Assembly: GCF_000425565.1 (NCBI RefSeq)
Contig: NZ_AUDR01000015.1
Location: 62,001 to 126,000, forward strand
Source of the DNA: Tepidiphilus margaritifer DSM 15129
GTDB lineage: Bacteria > Pseudomonadota > Gammaproteobacteria > Burkholderiales > Rhodocyclaceae
Reading direction: 5' to 3'
Length of the DNA stretch: 64,000 nt
The translations under genes were made by a program, and so were the position numbers. Of this stretch, positions 19,975 to 28,831 are shown piece by piece; the stretch's first letter is position 1; each line of letters begins with the position of its first letter. Below the pieces are notes generated by a model. It searched no databases. It worked only from the letters and a program-made list of their open reading frames with translations, and had not been told where the DNA came from.

Positions 19975-20351
19975 CAGGCCGCCCCCGCAGTGAGCAGCCG
20001 CTCTACGTGCTCGAGCAGCTCCTTGGTGGAGAAAGGCTTGGTGAGATAACCGTCCGCCCCCAGGGCCAGGCCCTTGGCTCGGTCGATGTCGCGCCCGCGC
20101 GCCGTGAGAAAAAGGATCTTGCACTCCCCATACCGCGGATCCTGCCGCAAGCGGCGGCAGAGCTCGAATCCGTCCATTCTCGGCAAGGCCGCCTCGAGCA
20201 GGATCAGGTCGGGGGCGAATGAATCCGCCAACGCCAGAGCCTCCTCGCCATCGCGCGCCACCGCGACTTCATAGCCGGCCCGGCGCAGAAGAAAATCGAG
20301 CGCAATGACGATGTTCTCGTCACTGTCGACCACGAGAACTTTTTTCGCCAT
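19974..20351 (-). CDS. Stand-alone receiver-domain protein lacking the phospho-acceptor Asp
   Basis: A 125-residue single CheY-like receiver. Alignment by eye with canonical receivers puts Glu53 (in PDLILLEAALP) where the phosphorylated Asp should be. Ser10 replaces the second acid of the N-terminal acidic pair (VVDSDEN). Thr83 and Lys105 (LTKPF) are kept. This suggests a pseudo-receiver, or one fixed in an active-like state, since Glu can mimic phospho-Asp. The stop overlaps the ATG of the kinase/exonuclease fusion, so the two are probably made together. The ribosome site GGGGGGAAA precedes the ATG at 20351. There is no output domain. Confidence 0.9.
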   Translation of the reverse strand: MAKKVLVVDSDENIVIALDFLLRRAGYEVAVARDGEEALALADSFAPDLILLEAALPRMDGFELCRRLRQDPRYGECKILFLTARGRDIDRAKGLALGADGYLTKPFSTKELLEHVERLLTAGAA

Positions 20352-20384
20352 TTTCCCCCCGACATTTTTTCGATTTGCGGACTT

Positions 20385-21833
20385 TCAGCGCGCCAGGTTG
20401 CCTCCCTCGCGCTTGCGCTGACGCACTTCGTCCTTGAGTGCCCGGATCTTCGCGTCCAGTTCCGCTTCCCAATAGTAATCGCCCCGCCGGGCACGGCGCG
20501 CCTGTTCGAACTGATCGATGGCCGCCTCGAGCCGATCGTCGAGCACGAAGCTCTCGCCCTGGGCCCGATGCACCCAAGCCTCATCCCCCTTGGCTGCGGC
20601 CACTTTGCCCAGCGCCTGCCAATAGCGCCGTTCGCCCTTGTCGCGGTCGACGGCTTCGCGCGCCAGCCGCTCGGCCTGGTCGGTCTGCCCCAAGCGCAAA
20701 GCCACGTCGATCGCCTCGAGGCGCGGCGCCACCGCATCGGGCGCGCGCTGCATCGCCCGTTCGAGCTTCGCCAGGGCATCGGGCAGACGCCCCTCGGCGG
20801 TGAGCACCTCCGCTTCCAGCAGGTCGCGCCAATGCTCGTCGGGCCAGCCTTTGGCGTATTGATCGAAGGCCGCGCGGGCACGTTTGACGTCGTTGGCGCG
20901 CAAGGCCGCACGCACCCGGGCCATCTGTCGGTCGATCCCGGTGGCGTTACCGTCGAACACCCGGACCAGGGCCTCGGAGGGGGTGCCGTTCATCGCCATG
21001 AGTTTTGCCCGCGCTGCCGAAAAGCCGAGCGAATCGAGCCGCGGACGCAGGGAATACTTGAAAGTCGGCGAGGAGATGCGGTTTTCCAGATCAGCGATCC
21101 GGTCGGTCGTCAGCGGGTGCGTGCGCATATACACTGGAGCATTGTTCTCGTAGAGACGGCTCTCGCGCAACAGCCGGCCGAAGAAGCGCGGCGCAGCACT
21201 CGGGTCGAACCCCGCCTTGGCGAGGATGTCGAGCCCCGTGCGATCGGCGTCGTGCTCGAATTCGCGCGAAAACCCGAGCTGCTGCTGCACGGCAAACGCC
21301 TGCCCACCCGTGGCCGCCGCTTCGGCCACCTGTGAGCCGCCGGTACGCGCCGCGAGGATCGCCAGGATCATCGAGCCGAGCATCACCGCACTCGTCGTCC
21401 GCTGCTTGTCGATGAGCTGGGCGATGTGACGGTGGATCACGTGCCCCATCTCGTGGGCGAGCACCGCCGCGAGCTCCGATTCGCTCTCGGCGGTGAGAAT
21501 CAGGCCGCTGTGCACGCCGATGTAACCGCCGGGCAGCGCGAAGGCGTTGATGGTCGGATCGCGCAGCACGAAGAAACGGTAGCGACGGAAAGGCTGGTCG
21601 GAGGCGTCGGCGAGCTTGCGCCCCAAGGCGTTGAGGTAATCCTCGAGTTCGGGATCGTCGATGTAGTTGGGCTCGCGCTCGCGCACCTGCACCATCACCA
21701 TGCGCCCGACGTCTTCTTCTTCCTGCGTGCTGAAGGCGTCGGTGGCCACGGCACCGAGGTCGGGCAACTGGTAGGCCCACCCCTGGGCGGTGAAGGCGGC
21801 AAGCGAGAGGGAAAGAAGTAGGCGGCGCCACAT
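20385..21833 (-). CDS. bepA: M48 metalloprotease/chaperone BepA
   Basis: A 482-residue periplasmic protein with a cleavable signal peptide (about 1-20, ending QGWA). It has a zinc metalloprotease domain with HEMGH at 127-131 and the third-ligand motif EFEHDADRTG further on, then a C-terminal TPR region from about 290 on. This is the BepA (YfgC) architecture and length. BepA assists LptD assembly and degrades stalled outer-membrane proteins together with the BAM complex. The start at 21833 gives the signal peptide; an upstream methionine would spoil it. It is followed by the receiver gene after 33 bases, possibly in the same transcript. Confidence 0.92.
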   Translation of the reverse strand: MWRRLLLSLSLAAFTAQGWAYQLPDLGAVATDAFSTQEEEDVGRMVMVQVREREPNYIDDPELEDYLNALGRKLADASDQPFRRYRFFVLRDPTINAFALPGGYIGVHSGLILTAESESELAAVLAHEMGHVIHRHIAQLIDKQRTTSAVMLGSMILAILAARTGGSQVAEAAATGGQAFAVQQQLGFSREFEHDADRTGLDILAKAGFDPSAAPRFFGRLLRESRLYENNAPVYMRTHPLTTDRIADLENRISSPTFKYSLRPRLDSLGFSAARAKLMAMNGTPSEALVRVFDGNATGIDRQMARVRAALRANDVKRARAAFDQYAKGWPDEHWRDLLEAEVLTAEGRLPDALAKLERAMQRAPDAVAPRLEAIDVALRLGQTDQAERLAREAVDRDKGERRYWQALGKVAAAKGDEAWVHRAQGESFVLDDRLEAAIDQFEQARRARRGDYYWEAELDAKIRALKDEVRQRKREGGNLAR

Positions 21834-21864
21834 GTCGCCTATGATAGCGAAAAAAGCAGGGAGT

Positions 21865-22896
21865 TCACTCCCGCCCATAATAGTCCAGATACCACGCTAC
21901 GAATTTCCTGATGCCCTCGCGCACGCTGGTCTTGGGGCGGTAGCCCACGGCCGCCTCGAGTTCGCTCGTGTCGGCGTAGGTATCAGGTACGTCGCCGGGT
22001 TGCAGGGGCAGGTATTCGCGCTTCGCTTTCCGGCCGAGCGCCTCTTCGAGCGCCTCCACGTAGTCGATGAGCGGCACCGGACGGCTCGCGCCGATGTTGT
22101 AGATGCGCCAGGGGGCTCGGCTCGACGCCGGATCGGGCGCATCGCCCGACCAGTTCGGGTCGGGTTCGGCCGGCTTGGCGGCTAGCCGCAGCACCCCTTC
22201 GACGATGTCTTCGACGTAGGTGAAGTCGCGCGTGTGCCGTCCCTCGTTGAAGAGCGGGATGGGCTCACCCGCGAGGATCTTGCGGGTGAAGATGAAGAGC
22301 GCCATGTCCGGGCGCCCCCAGGGGCCATAGACGGTGAAGAAGCGCACCCCCGTGGTCCGAATGCCGAAGAGATGGCTGTAGGCATGCGCCATCAGTTCGT
22401 TGGCGCGCTTGGTGGCGGCATAGAATTGCAGGGGATGGTCGGCCGGCTGGTGTTCGGAAAAGGGCAAGCTGGTGTTGGCGCCATAGACGCTCGAGGTGCT
22501 CGCGTAGACGAGATGGGGGGGCGTGGCGGCGGCCCGGCAGCATTCCAGCACGTTGACGAAGGCGTCGATGTTGCTATGGACGTAAGCCCTTGGGTTCTCC
22601 AGCGAATAGCGCACGCCCGCCTGGGCGGCCAAGTGGATCACCGCGTCGAACCGGTGTGCGGCGAAGCAGGATTCGAGCACTGCGCGATCGGCGAGGTCGG
22701 CGCGATGGAAAGTGTACGGCGTGCCGGTGCGCGCGGCCGTGGCCTCGAGCTCACGCAGCCGCGCTTCCTTGAGCGCGGGGTCGTAGTAATCGTTTACGAT
22801 GTCGATGCCGACGACGCCCACCCCCCGTTCGAGCAGGGTACGTGCCGTATGAAAACCGATGAATCCGGCATTGCCGGTAACGAGGTAGGTGGTCAT
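21865..22896 (-). CDS. NAD-dependent nucleotide-sugar epimerase (UDP-glucuronate 4-epimerase-like)
   Basis: A 343-residue extended short-chain dehydrogenase. The NAD motif is GNAGFIG near residues 8-14. The active site includes Ser-Thr-Ser in YASTSSVYG and a Tyr-x3-Lys pair in [25 protein letters not shown] is characteristic of UDP-glucuronate/galacturonate 4-epimerases, and [10 protein letters not shown] lies near the C-terminus. It would supply a uronic acid for surface polysaccharide. GalE-type UDP-glucose epimerase or a dehydratase is possible. It stands alone with no glycosyltransferase neighbour. It is divergent from aat and followed by bepA after 31 bases. Confidence 0.85.
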   Translation of the reverse strand: MTTYLVTGNAGFIGFHTARTLLERGVGVVGIDIVNDYYDPALKEARLRELEATAARTGTPYTFHRADLADRAVLESCFAAHRFDAVIHLAAQAGVRYSLENPRAYVHSNIDAFVNVLECCRAAATPPHLVYASTSSVYGANTSLPFSEHQPADHPLQFYAATKRANELMAHAYSHLFGIRTTGVRFFTVYGPWGRPDMALFIFTRKILAGEPIPLFNEGRHTRDFTYVEDIVEGVLRLAAKPAEPDPNWSGDAPDPASSRAPWRIYNIGASRPVPLIDYVEALEEALGRKAKREYLPLQPGDVPDTYADTSELEAAVGYRPKTSVREGIRKFVAWYLDYYGRE

Positions 22897-22927
22897 GCGT
22901 GCGCCTTTCGTCGTTGCGATCCGGGAA

Positions 22928-22935
22928 ATTATAAG
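22928..22935. promoter_or_regulatory. Overlapping divergent -10 boxes of the epimerase and aat genes
   Basis: In the 77-base divergent gap, TATAAT on the minus strand (22928-22933) and TATAAG on the plus strand (22930-22935) overlap. Neither has a strong -35. Only one promoter could be occupied at a time. Confidence 0.4.
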
Positions 22936-22973
22936 GTACGCTCATTTCCATCCTCGCCGCTTCGTGCGATCCC

Positions 22974-23708
22974 ATGATCCCCTGGCTCGACCCGCGCCTC
23001 CCTCCCCGATTCCCCTCGCCGCGGCAGGCGCTCGCCGAACCCAACGGCCTGCTCGCCGCAGGAGGCAGCCTTGCCCCTTCGTGGCTACTGGAAGCCTATC
23101 GGCAAGGGATCTTCCCCTGGTTTTCGGAAGGGCAACCCATCCTGTGGTGGAGCCCGGCGCCGCGCCTCGTGCTCGAGCCCCAACGGCTGCGGGTACGCCG
23201 CTCGCTGCGCAAGGTGCTGCGCCACCGCGGTTTCGTCACCACGCTGGATGTGGATTTCCCGTCCGTGATCGCCAGCTGCGCGCGGCTGCGCCCCGAGGGC
23301 ACCTGGATTACGCCGGAGATGATCGACGCCTATATCCGCCTGCATGCACTCGGCCACGCCCACAGCGTCGAGACCTGGTACGAAGATCGCCTCGTGGGCG
23401 GCCTCTACGGCGTGGCCCTGGGTGGGGTTTTCTTCGGCGAGTCGATGTTCCATCTCGAGCCGGACGCATCCAAGGTGGCGCTGGTGCGACTGTGCGCCGA
23501 ATGCCACGCGCGCGGCATCGCCCTCATCGACTGCCAGATGAGCACGCCGCATCTGCGCTCGCTCGGCGCCGAGGAGATCTCACGTGAAGACTTCCTCGAT
23601 CGGCTTGCCCGGCTCGTGCCCGGGCAGCCTGTGCCGCAGCGCTGGCAGGGAAAGATGCCGGCCGCCGCGCTCGCGGACGGGAACCCCTTGACGGAGCCTG
23701 CTCCATGA
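22974..23708 (+). CDS. aat: Leucyl/phenylalanyl-tRNA-protein transferase
   Basis: A 244-residue enzyme that moves Leu or Phe from aminoacyl-tRNA onto N-terminal Arg or Lys, creating N-degrons read by ClpS/ClpAP. It begins MIPWLDP and contains GLLAAGGSL, YRQGIFPWF, ILWWSPAPR, GVFFGESMFH and LIDCQMSTPHL, all diagnostic of Aat. The length is normal. The start ATG at 22974 gives the conserved N-terminus. Its stop overlaps the bpt start by four bases (ATGA), so translation is coupled with the second N-degron transferase gene. Confidence 0.96.
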   Translation: MIPWLDPRLPPRFPSPRQALAEPNGLLAAGGSLAPSWLLEAYRQGIFPWFSEGQPILWWSPAPRLVLEPQRLRVRRSLRKVLRHRGFVTTLDVDFPSVIASCARLRPEGTWITPEMIDAYIRLHALGHAHSVETWYEDRLVGGLYGVALGGVFFGESMFHLEPDASKVALVRLCAECHARGIALIDCQMSTPHLRSLGAEEISREDFLDRLARLVPGQPVPQRWQGKMPAAALADGNPLTEPAP

Positions 23709-24454
23709 GACATGCCGCCCCGCCCGAGATACTGCGTTTCTATCCTTCCCAACCCTACCCTTGCCCTTATCTTCCCGATCGTACGGCGCGTTCCTGCGTG
23801 GCCACGCCGGCGCACCTCGTCGATGCCGCCACCTATGGCCGGCTGGTGCGCGAAGGATTCCGGCGCAGCGGTTATTTCTCCTATGGCATGATCTGCGGCC
23901 AGTGCGAAGCCTGCGTGTCGGTGCGCGTACCGACGGCACAGTTCCGTCCCGACCGTTCGCAGCGCCGTACCTGGCAGCGCTGGGCCGGCAAGCTCAGCGC
24001 CACCGAGCAGCCCCTCGTCTTCATTCCCGAACACTTTCGCCTCTACCGCCGCTACGTCATGGCGCGCCACGACGAAGCCGACGAGGACGCCTCGCCCGAG
24101 AATTACGAGCGATTCCTCCTCGCCTCGCACGTCGACACGCGCCTCATCGAATTCCGCGACCCCGATGGACGCGTGGTGATCGTGAGCCTCGTCGACGTGC
24201 TCGACGATGGGCTTTCCTGCGTCTACACGTTCTATGATCCGGAAGACCCCCGGGCGGGTTTCGGGACCTGGTCGATCCTGTGGCACATCGCCCAAGCCCA
24301 GGCAAACGGTATGCCCTACGTCTACCTCGGTTACTGGATTGCCCGCTCGCGCAAAATGGCGTATAAAGCGCGCTTTCGCCCGCTCGAGGGCTACTGGCGG
24401 GGCCGCTGGCTGCCCTTCGAGCGCATCGAACCGCTCTTCCGGAACGTACCATGA
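23705..24454 (+). CDS. bpt: Aspartate/glutamate leucyltransferase Bpt (arginyltransferase family)
   Basis: A 249-residue GNAT-fold aminoacyl-tRNA-protein transferase. It has the N-terminal cysteine motif of the ATE family (YPCPYL near residue 20, later CGQCEAC at about 64-70). The C-terminal half has [29 protein letters not shown] and KARFRPLE, as in bacterial Bpt. Bpt adds Leu to N-terminal Asp, Glu or oxidised residues, so it complements Aat in the N-degron pathway. It overlaps aat upstream and pyrD downstream (ATGA at both junctions), an operon order I associate with betaproteobacteria. Confidence 0.95.
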   Translation: MRHAAPPEILRFYPSQPYPCPYLPDRTARSCVATPAHLVDAATYGRLVREGFRRSGYFSYGMICGQCEACVSVRVPTAQFRPDRSQRRTWQRWAGKLSATEQPLVFIPEHFRLYRRYVMARHDEADEDASPENYERFLLASHVDTRLIEFRDPDGRVVIVSLVDVLDDGLSCVYTFYDPEDPRAGFGTWSILWHIAQAQANGMPYVYLGYWIARSRKMAYKARFRPLEGYWRGRWLPFERIEPLFRNVP

Positions 24455-25500
24455 TCCCCTATTGCCTTGCCCGTCCGGCGCTCTTCGCGCTCGATCCGGA
24501 GACCGCCCACGACCTGACGATCCGCGCCTTCGCCACCCTGGGGCGGCTGCTGCCCCCGCCCGAGCCGCCACGACGCGCTCCCATCACCCTCATGGGCCTG
24601 GAATTTCCCAACCGCGTCGGGCTTGCCGCCGGGCTGGACAAGAACGGCGAGGCGATCGACGGCCTGGCGCGGCTAGGATTCGGTTTCATCGAGGTAGGCA
24701 CCGTCACGCCACGGCCGCAGCCGGGCAATCCCAAGCCGCGGCTCTTCCGCCTGCCCGAAGCGCGTGCACTCATCAACCGCATGGGATTCAACAACGACGG
24801 CGTGGACGCGCTGGTCGCACGGGCACGCGCTCGCCGTTGGCGAGGGATTCTCGGCATCAACCTCGGCAAGAACGCCGACACGCCCCTCGAGCGAGCGCTC
24901 GACGACTACGTCGCCGGCTTGCGCCGCGTGTGGACCACGGCCGACTACGTGACGATCAACGTCTCCTCACCCAACACGCGCGCCCTGCGCGAACTGCAGC
25001 GCGGCGACTCGCTCGAGGCGCTGCTCGCGGGGCTGCGCGAAGAGGCCGAACGGCTCGCGGCGAGCCACGGCAAGCGCACGCCGCTCGTGCTCAAGATCGC
25101 CCCCGACCTGGAAGAATCCGAGCTCGATCTCATCGCCGAAAAAGTGCTCGAATACCGCATCGACGGCCTGATCGCCACCAACACCACCATTTCGCGCGAA
25201 GGCGTGGCGCACCTGCCGCACGGCCAGGAAACGGGGGGTTTATCGGGCGAACCGCTGCGCGAGCGCGCTACCGCCGTACTCGCGGCACTCGCCCAACGTC
25301 TGCAAGGGCGGGTGCCGCTCATCGCCGCCGGCGGCATTCTCTCGGGCGAAGATGCACGCGCCAAGCTGCGCGCCGGCGCTTCCCTCGTGCAGATCTACAC
25401 CGGGCTCATCTATCGCGGCCCAGTGCTGGTGGAGGAATGCCTCAAGGCGACGGAGGAAGAATGCTGCCGATCGCCCCGCTCGCCGGGACAGCCTGGTTAG
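24451..25500 (+). CDS. pyrD: Dihydroorotate dehydrogenase (quinone), class 2
   Basis: A 349-residue FMN enzyme of de novo pyrimidine synthesis that oxidises dihydroorotate with quinone at the inner membrane. The N-terminal helical extension (residues 1-40) marks the membrane-associated class 2 form. Catalytic serine lies in NVSSPNT at 171-176, LKIAPDL is near 213, and the FMN-phosphate loop [12 protein letters not shown] is present. TNTTISRE is conserved. The last residues ([12 protein letters not shown]) are unlike typical PyrD ends. They are encoded in the 59 bases that overlap the 3' end of the convergent motD. Confidence 0.96.
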   Translation: MIPYCLARPALFALDPETAHDLTIRAFATLGRLLPPPEPPRRAPITLMGLEFPNRVGLAAGLDKNGEAIDGLARLGFGFIEVGTVTPRPQPGNPKPRLFRLPEARALINRMGFNNDGVDALVARARARRWRGILGINLGKNADTPLERALDDYVAGLRRVWTTADYVTINVSSPNTRALRELQRGDSLEALLAGLREEAERLAASHGKRTPLVLKIAPDLEESELDLIAEKVLEYRIDGLIATNTTISREGVAHLPHGQETGGLSGEPLRERATAVLAALAQRLQGRVPLIAAGGILSGEDARAKLRAGASLVQIYTGLIYRGPVLVEECLKATEEECCRSPRSPGQPG

Positions 25501-26320
25501 CCGGTGCAGCCGCATTCGCACCGCTCACGGGGATGCGCGACTCCAGGCGGATGGTGACACGCCGGTTCTTCTGTCTTCCCTCTTCGGTGGAATTATCCGC
25601 AATGGGGCGCTGGTCGGCGTAGCCCACGGCCGCCAGGCGCGAAGGGGCCACGCCCTCCTGAATGAAGAGCTGCACCACCGCCGCGGCGCGCGCCGCCGAG
25701 AGCTCCCAGTTGGAGGCGTAGCGCGCGCCGGGGCGCAGGGGAACGTTGTCCGTGTGCCCCTCCACCCAGATGGGCGCATCGCCCGTAAAGGCGAGCACGC
25801 GCGCCATCTGCCGTAGCGCGGCGATCGCCATCGGCCCGAGCGTGGCCTCTCCACTAGGGAAAAGGATACCGGCATCCATTTCCACCGTCACCCCGAAGGC
25901 GCCATCGTTGATGGACACCCGTCCGGCGTCGATGAGCGGAGCAAGGGCCGAGCGCAGGGCAGACGCCGTCTGTGCCGTGGTCTGGAGCACCTGACGCACC
26001 TGTTCCTCCCCTTCGCGCGGCCCCCCTTCTCCCTCGCTCTTGCGCTCCGGCGGGGCGCGACGCTGCACCGCCAAAGGTAACCCCTGCACCACCGAAGGAA
26101 CGACGGTATCTTTTCCCTCCTGTACCTGGGGGGTGACCAGACCGGCGCGGAACGCCTGGCTCAAAGATTCGGAAATGACGCGGTATTTGCCCTCATTTGC
26201 GGAAGTCAGGGCGTACATGACCACGAAGAAGGCAAAGAGCAGCGTAATGAAGTCGGCGTAGCTCACCAGCCAGCGCTCCAGATTCTCGTGCTCTTCTTCC
26301 TTTTTGCCGCGCCGCGCCAT
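25442..26320 (-). CDS. motD: Flagellar motor protein MotD (MotB family)
   Basis: A 292-residue stator protein. One membrane helix at about 20-38 carries the proton-path Asp23 ([13 protein letters not shown]). A plug/linker region with a charged segment follows. An OmpA-like peptidoglycan-binding domain comes next, with [20 protein letters not shown] and RRVTI. The C-terminal 25 residues are Ala- and Pro-rich. It pairs with MotC, 13 bases upstream on the same strand. Placement next to fliA and the sequence pattern fit the MotCD set rather than MotAB, but ion specificity is not proven. The 3' end overlaps pyrD on the other strand. Confidence 0.92.
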   Translation of the reverse strand: MARRGKKEEEHENLERWLVSYADFITLLFAFFVVMYALTSANEGKYRVISESLSQAFRAGLVTPQVQEGKDTVVPSVVQGLPLAVQRRAPPERKSEGEGGPREGEEQVRQVLQTTAQTASALRSALAPLIDAGRVSINDGAFGVTVEMDAGILFPSGEATLGPMAIAALRQMARVLAFTGDAPIWVEGHTDNVPLRPGARYASNWELSAARAAAVVQLFIQEGVAPSRLAAVGYADQRPIADNSTEEGRQKNRRVTIRLESRIPVSGANAAAPANQAVPASGAIGSILPPSP

Positions 26321-26333
26321 GCCCCATTCTCCT

Positions 26334-27110
26334 TCAGGATTTTCCCTCGGGCGACGATTCCTCGCCGCTTTCGGCGAGATAAGACTGCATGCGACTCTCG
26401 ATCAGGCGCGGGTTGTCCCCCTGGGCCACGCCAACGAGACCGTCGACCAGCATCTGCCGCTGGATGACGATGGAGCGGATGTAAGTGGTGAGTTTCTTCG
26501 AGATAGGGATGAAGATAAGGTTGGCCGAACCCACACCGTAGATGGTGGCGACGAAGGCCACAGCGATCCCCGCCCCGAGGCGGGCGGGATCGGCGAGGTT
26601 CTCCATGACGTGGATGAGCCCCATCACGGCCCCCAGAATGCCGATCGTCGGCGAATAGCCCCCCGCTGACTCCCACACTTTCGCCCGCAGCTTCATCTGT
26701 TCCTCGCTCATGTCGATCTCGGTCTCGAGCACCTCCCGCATCCGCGTCGGTTCGATCCCGTCGACGAGCAGCTGCAGCCCTTTTTGCACGAAGGGATCGG
26801 CTTCGGCGGCGATGCGCGCTTCCAGCGCGAGCAGGCCGTCGCGCCGGGCGGTGCGACCCCAATCGACCACCTTGCCGATCAGTTCCCTGGGATCCAAAGC
26901 CGGAGGGCGAAAAATCCACGCCAACATCTTCACCGCGCCGATGAAGATGCGCAGAGGCGTTTGCAACAGCACCGCCCCCGTCGTCCCCCCGATGACGATC
27001 AAAAAGGCTGTGGGCTGCAGCAGCGAGGAGAGGCTTCCCCCTTCGAGGAACTGCCCGACGACGATGGCCGACAGGCCGAGGGCGAGGCCGATGAGACTAG
27101 TGACATCCAT
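26334..27110 (-). CDS. motC: Flagellar motor stator protein MotC (MotA/ExbB family)
   Basis: A 258-residue protein with four membrane segments: two at the N-terminus (MDVTSLIGLALGLSAIVVG and a helix near 33-55) and two around 150-215 (SPTIGILGAVMGLIHVM and AGIAVAFVATIYGVGSANL). A cytoplasmic domain lies between them. It has the conserved proline motif (GGYSPTIG) that interacts with the stator partner. With MotD it converts ion flow to torque. The start ATG at 27110 overlaps the fliA stop as TGATG; an upstream TTG start is less likely. Confidence 0.92.
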   Translation of the reverse strand: MDVTSLIGLALGLSAIVVGQFLEGGSLSSLLQPTAFLIVIGGTTGAVLLQTPLRIFIGAVKMLAWIFRPPALDPRELIGKVVDWGRTARRDGLLALEARIAAEADPFVQKGLQLLVDGIEPTRMREVLETEIDMSEEQMKLRAKVWESAGGYSPTIGILGAVMGLIHVMENLADPARLGAGIAVAFVATIYGVGSANLIFIPISKKLTTYIRSIVIQRQMLVDGLVGVAQGDNPRLIESRMQSYLAESGEESSPEGKS

Positions 27111-27916
27111 CAGCAACCCATTTCAGGAGGAGACGGCTCGCCGTGGACCCGCTCGCCTTTGGGCGGACGGCCTCGCCGTCCACGGGGAAGATGGCTTTCG
27201 TCTCCGTCGAACAGGCGCGCCCGCAGCCGCAAGATGGCCTGGGTATGCAGCTGGGAGACGCGCGATTCGCTCACGCCGAGGACGGCGCCGATTTCCTTGA
27301 AGTTGAGCTCGTGTTCGTAGTAGAGCGAAAGCACCAGTTTTTCTTTCTCCGGCAGACCCTCGATGGTGCGCACGAGCTGGATACGCAGCTCGGCCGACTC
27401 GGTGAGATCCTGCGGCCCGGGCTCGTCGTCGCCCAGATGCCGTTCGAGAAAATCCTCGCCGTCTTCCGGCTCTCGCATCAGATCGTCGAAGTAGAGAATC
27501 TGGTGCCCCTTGGCCTGGGAAAGCAGCCGTTGATAGGCCTCCAGTTCTAGGCCGAGCGCTTCGGCCACTTCCCCTTCCGTGGGAGAACGCCCGAGGGCTT
27601 GCTCGAGGGCCGCGATGGCCTCCTCGACGCGGCGCATTTCCTTGCGCACCTGGCGCGGCACCCAATCGGTGTCGCGCAGGGAATCGATCATTGCTCCGCG
27701 AATGCGGGCGAGCGCGTACGTTTCGAATTCGGCGCGATCGTCGTCGTGGTAGCGTTCGATCGCCTCGATCAGGCCCATCATGCCACACTGGACGAGATCG
27801 TCGAGCTCGACGTTTGGCGGCAGGCGGTTCACCAGGCGCAAAGCGAGGCGCTTCACCATGGGCGCATACGCCTGGACCAATGCCGCCACGTCCGGTTTTC
27901 CCATTTCGTCTACCAT
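27110..27916 (-). CDS. fliA: Flagellar sigma factor FliA (sigma-28)
   Basis: A 268-residue sigma-70 family factor with regions 2, 3 and 4 in order. ELDDLVQCGMMGLIEAIERY marks region 2, KEMRRVEEAIAALEQALGR region 3, and LSLYYEHELNFKEIGAVLGVSESRVSQLH the region 4 helix-turn-helix. It directs late flagellar, chemotaxis and stator genes and is held by FlgM. I chose the ATG at 27916, with TAGGA 11 bases upstream; ATG at 27904 is possible. After region 4 there is a 25-residue tail containing GRRGRPPKG, an AT-hook-like motif that is not standard for FliA (E. coli FliA has 239 residues). It overlaps motC as TGATG. Confidence 0.94.
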   Translation of the reverse strand: MVDEMGKPDVAALVQAYAPMVKRLALRLVNRLPPNVELDDLVQCGMMGLIEAIERYHDDDRAEFETYALARIRGAMIDSLRDTDWVPRQVRKEMRRVEEAIAALEQALGRSPTEGEVAEALGLELEAYQRLLSQAKGHQILYFDDLMREPEDGEDFLERHLGDDEPGPQDLTESAELRIQLVRTIEGLPEKEKLVLSLYYEHELNFKEIGAVLGVSESRVSQLHTQAILRLRARLFDGDESHLPRGRRGRPPKGERVHGEPSPPEMGC

Positions 27917-28032
27917 CCACGCGATCCTAGGTTTCGACGAATTGCGCGCCGACGTGCCGCGCACCAGCCCCGCCCATAAAGGGGATTTTCCCTCAGCCCG
28001 GATTTTTTTGCCAGGGGGAGAAACGACGGCAG

Positions 28033-28818
28033 TCACCATGATCGTGTCCCCGCTTGCGCGTGGCCCAGCCGAGTCGGTGGCCAGCCCTTGGGCAAGGCCA
28101 TTCCTCCATCGTCCCCCGTCATCGCCTGCCAAGCCGCGGCATCGAGCGCTTCGAGCCGACACCACCCGGCCAAACGTAGGGACACTTTGCGCCACCATAC
28201 GCCCTGCAGTTCACGCACGAAGGTCTCCGCCTCCTGCGCATCGCGTCCGCCCACCGTCACCACCCCGAGGCGCGAACGCCCCTGTAGCGCGGCATCCTGC
28301 GCCCGGGCCACCGCTTCACGCACCCCTTCGGCCGACAGTTCGGCCAACACCACGGCGCTCGGGGCGCTCGTGAGAAAAGGCGAGGCATCGGCTGCCTCTC
28401 CTCGCCCGGCATGCACCAACACCGTCTCGAAAGGACGCAGTAAAGTCTGAAACAGGCGTAGGAGACGTTCACGTCGCATCTCGTCGAGCAGCGGCAAGGC
28501 GAGCGCCGCCGCCTTCACGTTGAGATAACTCACGCCGCCGGGCAAAGCCACGATGAGGCGGATCGCGCGTTCGGTCGACCCCAGGGCACTCAGCAAATCG
28601 GCCGTGCGCCCAGCTCCGGCCGCCTCGGGCAAGGTGGGGCTGGAGACCGCCTCATCGACGACGAGCACCGGGCCGCTCGCACGCGCGAGCCGCCGCGCGA
28701 GCCGCATCGTGTGATCCGCCCAGCCTTCGCCGGTAGAAAATACGGTGCATACCGCAGGCGGACGCTGCCGGAACAGACGCCGCAAGGTTCCTGCCTGATC
28801 TCCAAGCATCTCGCGCAT
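28033..28818 (-). CDS. flhG: Degenerate FlhG/FleN (MinD-like) flagellar-number regulator
   Basis: A 261-residue protein in the usual place between flhF and fliA. The N-terminus has DQAGTLRRL (residues 7-15), the DQAxxLR helix by which FlhG activates the FlhF GTPase. The MinD fold is still recognisable in hydrophobic strands (PVLVVDEAV, VLVHAGRG, AVVLAEL, LGVVTVGG). The deviant P-loop that should follow is instead FSTGEGWADHT and lacks the Lys-Gly-Gly and the GKT. ATP binding is therefore unlikely, while FlhF contact may remain. The start follows GGGGAG, 13 bases after the flhF stop. The symbol is by synteny. Confidence 0.75.
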   Translation of the reverse strand: MREMLGDQAGTLRRLFRQRPPAVCTVFSTGEGWADHTMRLARRLARASGPVLVVDEAVSSPTLPEAAGAGRTADLLSALGSTERAIRLIVALPGGVSYLNVKAAALALPLLDEMRRERLLRLFQTLLRPFETVLVHAGRGEAADASPFLTSAPSAVVLAELSAEGVREAVARAQDAALQGRSRLGVVTVGGRDAQEAETFVRELQGVWWRKVSLRLAGWCRLEALDAAAWQAMTGDDGGMALPKGWPPTRLGHAQAGTRSW

Positions 28819-28831
28819 GATGTTCTCCCCG

